A DNA stretch of 64,000 nucleotides. Origin: Cellulomonas sp. Root485 (GTDB taxonomy: Bacteria; Actinomycetota; Actinomycetes; Actinomycetales; Cellulomonadaceae). This document shows positions 59,419 to 64,000 of the stretch, piece after piece; within the stretch, counting starts at the first letter, position 1; every line of letters starts with the position of its first letter. The stretch covers positions 651 through 64,650 of the forward strand of contig NZ_LMFC01000001.1 in the NCBI RefSeq assembly GCF_001426705.1, read 5' to 3'. The notes under the pieces were generated by a model, which had not been told where the DNA came from, made no database searches, and was given only the letters and a program-made list of their open reading frames with translations. Both the position numbers and the translations under genes were made by a program.

Positions 59419-59497
59419 GGTGTCTCCCGATCGGTGCCAGGACGAACGTACCCGCGGAGGGCAGACGGCGCGGAGCGTCCGTCGCTAGTGTCCGGAC

Positions 59498-61201
59498 ATG
59501 GGTGCGAAGCGTCGTCGCTGGTCGGACCGGGTGCCGATCATCGGCGTGCTGCGCACCTACGACCGTCGGTGGCTGCGTGCCGACGTGGCGGCGGGCGTCG
59601 CCGTCGCGGCGCTGATCGTCCCGAAGAACCTCGGGTACGCGGGGATCGCGGGCATCCCGCTGCAGAACGGCCTGTACGCCGCCGCGGCCGGGGCGCTCCT
59701 CTACGCGATCTTCGGCACCAGCAAGCAGATCTCCACCGGCCCCAGCTCCGGGCTGGCCGCCGTCGCTGCGAGCGCCGTGCTCGCCGTCGGCCTGACGGGT
59801 GCGCAGGCCGCGCCGTTCGTCGCGGGGATCACGCTCGTGTCGGGCGTCGTGTTCCTCCTCCTCGCGGTGCTCAGGATGGGCTGGATCGCGCAGTTCCTGT
59901 CCCGGGCCGTGGTGACGGGGTTCCTGTTCGGTGCGGCGATCGACGTCGTCGTCGGGGAGCTGCCCAAGCTCACCGGCACGAGCGCCGAGGGGGAGACGCC
60001 GCCGCAGGAGCTGTGGTCCTGGCTCGGGACGCTCGGCGACGTGAACCGCGCGACAGTCGTCGTCGGCGCGGTCGCGCTCGTGACGGTGTTCGGCCTGCGT
60101 CGCGTCGCGCCGCGCGTGCCCGGCGCGCTCGTCCTGGTGGTCGGCGGCCTGCTCGCCACCTGGCTGCTCGACCTGGGGGAGCGGGGGGTGGCCCTCGTCG
60201 GTGACGTGCCCCGAGGCCTGCCGTCGGTCGAGGTGCCCGACGTCGCGCTGCTGCTGGACAACGTCGCGACCGTCGCGCTCGCGTCCGTGGCGCTCGTGAT
60301 GATCGGGTTCTCGCAGACCGCCGGGGACGCCCGCACGTTCGCCGCGCGGCACCGCTACCGCGTCGACATCGACCAGGAGTCGTTCGCGCAGGGGGCCGCG
60401 AACGTGGGAGCGGGTCTGCTCCAGGGCATGCCCGTCTCCACCAGCCTGTCCGCGAGCTCCCTGAACGACCGCACCGGAGCGCGCTCGCCGGTCGCGTCGC
60501 TGACCTCCGGCGCGATGGTGCTGCTCACGCTGGTGTTCCTGGCGCCGCTGTTCTCCGGGCTGCCGACGGCGGTGCTGGCGGCGATCATCATCGAGGCCGT
60601 CGTCATGGGGATGATGGACGTGGCCGCGCTGCGCCGGCTCGCGCGGGTGCAGCGGTTCGACTTCTGGATCGCGATCGTCGCGCTCGTCAGCACCGTGCTC
60701 GTCGGCGTGCTGGCGGGGGTGCTCGTCGGGATCGGGCTGTCGCTGCTGTGGCTGATCTCCGTGACCACCCGGCCGTCCCTGCCGCTGATGGTCCGCGAGC
60801 GTGGCACGCAGGTGTTCCGCGAGCTCGGCGAGCACGAGGACGACGAGCCGGAGCCCGACATCGCGGTGATCCGCATCGACGGCGGGCTGTTCTTCGCCAC
60901 GGCGGACGCCCTGGAGGACCGGGTGCGCGAGGTCTCCGAGGCCAACCCCGGGCTGTCGGCGATCGTGATCGACTGCGGCGCGATCACCATCGTCGACGCC
61001 CAGGGGGCCGCGACCCTGCACGAGATCCTCGCCCTGGCGGAGGACCACGGCGTGACGGTCCGGCTGGCCCGGGTCAAGCCGTCGGTGCGCGCGACGCTCA
61101 CGCGCGACGGCGTGGTCGACCGGCTGGGGGCGGACCGGCTGCACGGGAGCGTGCACCGCGCGGTCGAGGCCCACCGGGCGCAGGCGCGCGACGTGCCCTA
61201 G
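59498..61201 (+). CDS. SulP-family inorganic anion transporter
   Basis: 567 residues. Start MGAKRRRWSDRVPIIGVL leads to the SulP pattern: DVAAGVAVAALIVPKNLGYAGIAGIPLQNGLYAA, FGTSKQISTGPSSGLAAVAA, ANVGAGLLQGMPVSTSLSASSLNDRTGARSPVASL. About 10-12 transmembrane helices. A cytoplasmic STAS domain fills about 440-565 (IAVIRIDGGLFFATADAL, VIDCGAITIVDAQGAATL). Likely imports sulfate or bicarbonate. Its 3' end overlaps the convergent SHOCT-like gene by four bases. Confidence 0.95.
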   Translation: MGAKRRRWSDRVPIIGVLRTYDRRWLRADVAAGVAVAALIVPKNLGYAGIAGIPLQNGLYAAAAGALLYAIFGTSKQISTGPSSGLAAVAASAVLAVGLTGAQAAPFVAGITLVSGVVFLLLAVLRMGWIAQFLSRAVVTGFLFGAAIDVVVGELPKLTGTSAEGETPPQELWSWLGTLGDVNRATVVVGAVALVTVFGLRRVAPRVPGALVLVVGGLLATWLLDLGERGVALVGDVPRGLPSVEVPDVALLLDNVATVALASVALVMIGFSQTAGDARTFAARHRYRVDIDQESFAQGAANVGAGLLQGMPVSTSLSASSLNDRTGARSPVASLTSGAMVLLTLVFLAPLFSGLPTAVLAAIIIEAVVMGMMDVAALRRLARVQRFDFWIAIVALVSTVLVGVLAGVLVGIGLSLLWLISVTTRPSLPLMVRERGTQVFRELGEHEDDEPEPDIAVIRIDGGLFFATADALEDRVREVSEANPGLSAIVIDCGAITIVDAQGAATLHEILALAEDHGVTVRLARVKPSVRATLTRDGVVDRLGADRLHGSVHRAVEAHRAQARDVP

Positions 61202-61629
61202 TCCCCGGCGATGACCTTCGCCTTCGCCTCGGCGTACTCGACGTCGTCGAGGTGCCCGTCGCGGTGCAGCTGGCTCAGCCGCTCCAGCCGGCTGGTCACG
61301 TCGACCGGAGGCTCCGGCACCACGTGGGAGACGGTGGCCTGCTCCTGGCGGGTCCGCTGGAACGCCTCTCCGCCGTCCTTCGCGGCGGTGACGGCACCCT
61401 TCCCGGCCTCGACCGCACCCTTGGCGAGCGCGACGCCGGTCTCCCCGACGACGACGACCGCGGTGGCGCTCTTCGACGTCAGCGAGCTCTTCGTGGTCTC
61501 GCTCACGGGCAGCTTGCTGATGCCTGCTGCCATCGCGCGCTGCAGGTCCTTGGCCATGCCGAGGCGCCGGAGCCGCTCGTCGATGGGCGCCTTGCTGTCG
61601 GGCCGGTCGGTGGGGTCGTCAGTGGACAC
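61198..61629 (-). CDS. SHOCT-like domain protein
   Basis: 143 residues from the GTG at 61629, with GGAGG upstream; a longer start at 61662 overlaps that site. The last 30 residues (RLERLSQLHRDGHLDDVEYAEAK) form a SHOCT-type helical hairpin (short C-terminal domain). The middle is Ala/Gly/Val-rich and helical (TAVVVVGETGVALAKGAVEAGKGAV) without a clear transmembrane segment. Function unknown. Confidence 0.75.
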   Translation of the reverse strand: MSTDDPTDRPDSKAPIDERLRRLGMAKDLQRAMAAGISKLPVSETTKSSLTSKSATAVVVVGETGVALAKGAVEAGKGAVTAAKDGGEAFQRTRQEQATVSHVVPEPPVDVTSRLERLSQLHRDGHLDDVEYAEAKAKVIAGD

Positions 61630-61855
61630 AGGGGACCTCCGTGCTCGTCGTCGGTCGTCCATCCTGCACCCAGCGGGCGCCGCGCGTTCGCCGAGAGGCG
61701 AAATCGACCACCCGGTCGAGCGGACCGGCCTCGCCGTCGACCCCCCGTGCTAGTGTCCGCGTGAGGACGACTTGACCATTCCATGACCTTCGTTGATGAC
61801 CATTGAGGACGCGGGCGAACCGCCCTCTGCGCCGAGCTGGACGTGAAGGACGACG

Positions 61856-63073
61856 ATGACCGACGCAGCCCCCCTGCAGCCCCCCGCACCCCAGTCGGTG
61901 TTCGCCCTGGAGGCGCCCGCGCCGGTCGCGCCCGTCGCGACGACGGCTGCCCCCGCGATGGCCCCGCAGATCCCCGAGGCAGCCCTGCCGGGCCTGGACG
62001 CCAAGGTCAACGCCTACGTCGACGGACTCATGGCCGCCCAGATCGGGTCCCCGGAGATGGCCGGCAAGGCCGACGACATCCGCCTCATGGGCGACTCCGA
62101 CATCCGCGCCGCAGCGGACACGTCGAACCGGCTGCTCCAGATGCCCGTCAAGGAGCTCCGCGAGGGTGGCGTGTCCGGGACGTCGCAGGTCAGCAAGTCG
62201 CTCCTGGACCTGCGCAAGACCGTCGAGAGCCTGGACCCCAGCGAGGCCACGATCGGCAAGAAGCTGCTCGGGCTCATCCCGTTCGGGGACTCGCTGACCG
62301 ACTACTTCCGCCGGTACGAGAGCTCGCAGAAGCAGATCGACGCCATCGTCCGCGCGCTCTACAACGGGCAGGACGAGCTCCGCAAGGACAACGCGGCGCT
62401 GAACCTGGAGAAGCAGCACCTCTGGGACACGATGGCCCGCCTGCACCAGTACATCTACGTCGCGGAGTCGCTGGACCGGCGCCTGGCGACGACGGTCGCG
62501 GAGCTCGACGCGACGGATCCGGCGCGTGCCAAGGCGCTGCGCGAGGACGTCCTGTTCTACGTGCGCCAGAAGCACCAGGACCTGCTCACCCAGCTGGCCG
62601 TCTCCATCCAGGGCTACCTGGCGATCGACATCATCATCAAGAACAACATCGAGCTCATCAAGGGCGTCGACCGGGCGACGACCACCACGGTCGCCGCCCT
62701 GCGCACCGCCGTCATCGTCGCCCAGGCACTGAACAACCAGCGGCTGGTCCTCGACCAGATCACGGCCCTGAACACCACGACGACGGGGCTCATCGCGTCG
62801 ACCGCCAAGATGCTCAAGGAGCAGTCGGCGGGCATCCAGGAGCAGGCGGCGCAGGCGACGGTCGGCCTGCCGCAGCTGCAGCAGGCCTTCTCGGACATCT
62901 ACGCGACGATGGACTCGATCGACACGTTCAAGGTCAAGGCGCTCGACTCCATGGCGACGACCATCGGCGTGCTCGAGACCGAGACGACCAAGGCGCGCAG
63001 CTACCTCGACCGGGTCAAGCGTGCGGACACCACGGACGTGGCCAGCGGTTCGCTCGACCTCGGCACGAGCTGA
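61856..63073 (+). CDS. TelA/KlaA family toxic anion resistance protein
   Basis: 405 residues. After a Pro/Ala-rich 45-residue head the protein is almost wholly helical with the TelA pattern: GKKLLGLIPFGDSLTDYFRRYESSQKQIDAIV, DNAALNLEKQHLWDTMARLHQYIYVAE, KALREDVLFYVRQKHQDLLTQLAVSIQGYLAIDII and QALNNQRLVLDQITALNTTT. Members were named for tellurite resistance, but most function in envelope-stress and Ter-type systems. It leads a set with the next two genes. Confidence 0.93.
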   Translation: MTDAAPLQPPAPQSVFALEAPAPVAPVATTAAPAMAPQIPEAALPGLDAKVNAYVDGLMAAQIGSPEMAGKADDIRLMGDSDIRAAADTSNRLLQMPVKELREGGVSGTSQVSKSLLDLRKTVESLDPSEATIGKKLLGLIPFGDSLTDYFRRYESSQKQIDAIVRALYNGQDELRKDNAALNLEKQHLWDTMARLHQYIYVAESLDRRLATTVAELDATDPARAKALREDVLFYVRQKHQDLLTQLAVSIQGYLAIDIIIKNNIELIKGVDRATTTTVAALRTAVIVAQALNNQRLVLDQITALNTTTTGLIASTAKMLKEQSAGIQEQAAQATVGLPQLQQAFSDIYATMDSIDTFKVKALDSMATTIGVLETETTKARSYLDRVKRADTTDVASGSLDLGTS

Positions 63074-63112
63074 GTGGGCCTGGGTGGGCAGAGGCTCGGG
63101 TAGGCGCCACAC

Positions 63113-63637
63113 ATGAGCTGGATCGCACGCCTGCTGGGGCGGCGTCAGGAGCCCGACGTCCCCGCGGCACCCCCGGCGCCGACGACGGCCGAGATCCTGG
63201 CGTCCGCGCACCAGGTCGAGCAGCAGATCGCGGGCAAGGTCCCGGCCGCGGTCACTGCGCGCGTGCTGCGGATCACCCGCACGGTCGACGACATGGCGCC
63301 GCGCCTGGACCGGCTCGGGGCCGGCAGCAGGCAGGCGCACACCGTCGTCGCCACCGCCACGTCGTACCTGCCCGAGGCCGTGGGCGGGTACCTGCGGCTG
63401 CCGCGCGACTTCGCCGACCGCCGTGTGGTGTCCAAGGGGAAGACGTCGCTCATGGTGCTGTGCGACCAGCTCGACCTGCTCGGGGTCACGCTGGACAAGA
63501 TCTCCGACGCCGTCTCGCGCGAGGACGCCAACGCCCTCGTGGCGCACGGCGCGTTCCTCGCCGAGAAGTTCGGCGGCTCGTCCCTCGCGCTGGCCCCGGA
63601 GGCCGGCCTCGACACCCCGCAGGTGGACCACCCGTGA
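63113..63637 (+). CDS. TelA-associated helical protein (XpaC-like by layout)
   Basis: 174 residues, 39 bases after telA. The N terminus is basic (MSWIARLLGRR) then Pro/Ala-rich; the rest is helical: ILASAHQVEQQIAGKVPAAV, YLPEAVGGYLRLPRDFADRR, GKTSLMVLCDQLDLLGVTL and ALVAHGAFLAEKFG. Helical partner genes of the XpaC group often follow telA; the similarity here is tentative. No signal or transmembrane helix. Stop overlaps the next gene (GTGA). Confidence 0.7.
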   Translation: MSWIARLLGRRQEPDVPAAPPAPTTAEILASAHQVEQQIAGKVPAAVTARVLRITRTVDDMAPRLDRLGAGSRQAHTVVATATSYLPEAVGGYLRLPRDFADRRVVSKGKTSLMVLCDQLDLLGVTLDKISDAVSREDANALVAHGAFLAEKFGGSSLALAPEAGLDTPQVDHP

Positions 63638-64000
63638 CGCTCACCGACGCGCTCGACACCCTCGCGACGGCCGGCGCGGCCGCCGGGCTGGAGGGCGCCG
63701 CCGTCCGCGACGAGGGCGCACGCCTCGCAGCCGCCGTCGCCGAGTCGATCCCGGGGGCCGCGACCGGCTGGCTCGCCGCCGTCGGAGCACCGGACGCGAC
63801 GTTCGGGGCGTTCTTCGCGGCGGCGTCCAGTGCGCGTCGCTGGCGGTCGGCGCCCACCGACCTGCTGACCGGGCTCGTCGGCACCCCGCACGCCGAGCCG
63901 TACGCGGCGGCGCTCGCGGAGGTGGTGTCCGCGGCGTGCGACCTCGGTCCGGCCCCGATCGACGTGATCGCGCGCGCGTCGGCCACCGCCGCGGTCCAGC
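63634..64000 (+). CDS. Partial gene of unknown function running off the window end
   Basis: A GTG at 63634 overlaps the stop of the previous gene, and the frame stays open for 122 codons to the window edge with strong third-position GC. The visible residues (MTLTDALDTLATAGAAAGLE, LAAAVAESIPGAATGWLAAVG, FGAFFAAASSARRWRSAPTD) are Ala-rich and helical. No motif that I recognise yet. Coupling suggests that it belongs to the TelA set. Confidence 0.7.
   Translation, partial: MTLTDALDTLATAGAAAGLEGAAVRDEGARLAAAVAESIPGAATGWLAAVGAPDATFGAFFAAASSARRWRSAPTDLLTGLVGTPHAEPYAAALAEVVSAACDLGPAPIDVIARASATAAVQ

Noticed and set aside
58604-61174. The long upstream part of the minus-strand frame containing the GNAT gene
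   Set aside because: It runs opposite the SulP gene and through the hydrolase gene in another frame. The GTG at 58603, coupled to the hydrolase stop, is the real start.

Overview
The window is chromosomal DNA from a very high-GC actinobacterium, most likely a Cellulomonas or a close relative. Codon third positions are almost all G or C, GTG starts and 4-base stop/start overlaps are common, and actinobacterial markers are present (BldC, DUF3073, DUF7455, DUF2510 proteins). The strongest genus pointer is a secreted CBM2-linker-GH6 cellulase whose domain order and sequence closely match, from memory, Cellulomonas fimi CenA. I see no prophage, transposase, CRISPR array or integrated element.

Layout. 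1-2900: tail of a secreted polysaccharide lyase, rsgA, and the cenA-like cellulase with a Pro-Thr linker made of 30-bp DNA repeats. 2900-7700: sterol-carrier-like protein, small membrane protein, purF and purM, a probably frameshifted small membrane gene, DUF3073, and bldC behind a 510-bp leader carrying three 11-bp repeats. 7900-10700: four envelope or membrane genes and a Glu-Asp-Phe tRNA operon on the minus strand. 10800-14700: zincin, CDF metal exporter, flavin oxidoreductase, an unknown protein, galE. 14871-20102: a compact six-gene operon for a C50 carotenoid (crtE-crtB-crtI-crtYe-crtYf-crtEb). 20099-22078: three uncharacterised membrane proteins, two of them apparent paralogues. 22131-27803: peptide-type ABC importer. 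28159-33504: aldose 1-epimerase and a 1459-residue multidomain GH51 arabinofuranosidase with a LacI-type palindrome upstream.

33660-38100: DUF808, YqgE/AlgH, GNAT, DUF7455, a phosphoribosyltransferase-like gene, tRNA-Lys and an amino-acid-type ABC binding lipoprotein. 38320-43472: DUF4190/septum-formation-like membrane protein, then an SDR/alcohol dehydrogenase/MFS set facing a divergent MmyB-type regulator. 43480-48442: lipoprotein, VWA-domain lipoprotein, secreted 5'-nucleotidase ending in a 29-bp tandem duplication, DUF2510 protein. 48452-51861: a two-component system with a small membrane protein, divergent from a VanY-like carboxypeptidase and a VanZ-like protein. 51961-54085: two convergent secreted beta-helix paralogues. 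54273-56925: a three-gene cassette (unknown 124-aa protein, HopA1-like protein, PqqD/RRE-like + kinase + LanC-like fragment) that I regard as the best candidate for an undescribed system. 56940-61629: HNH nuclease, VOC protein, GNAT, dienelactone hydrolase-like protein, SulP transporter, SHOCT-like protein. 61856-64000: TelA, a partner protein and a third gene cut by the window edge.

Together the window combines plant-polysaccharide use (GH6, GH51, pectate-lyase-like tail, peptide importer), pigment synthesis, envelope maintenance, and two poorly understood cassettes (RiPP-like and TelA). All function calls come from reading the translated sequence and family knowledge; no database search was possible.
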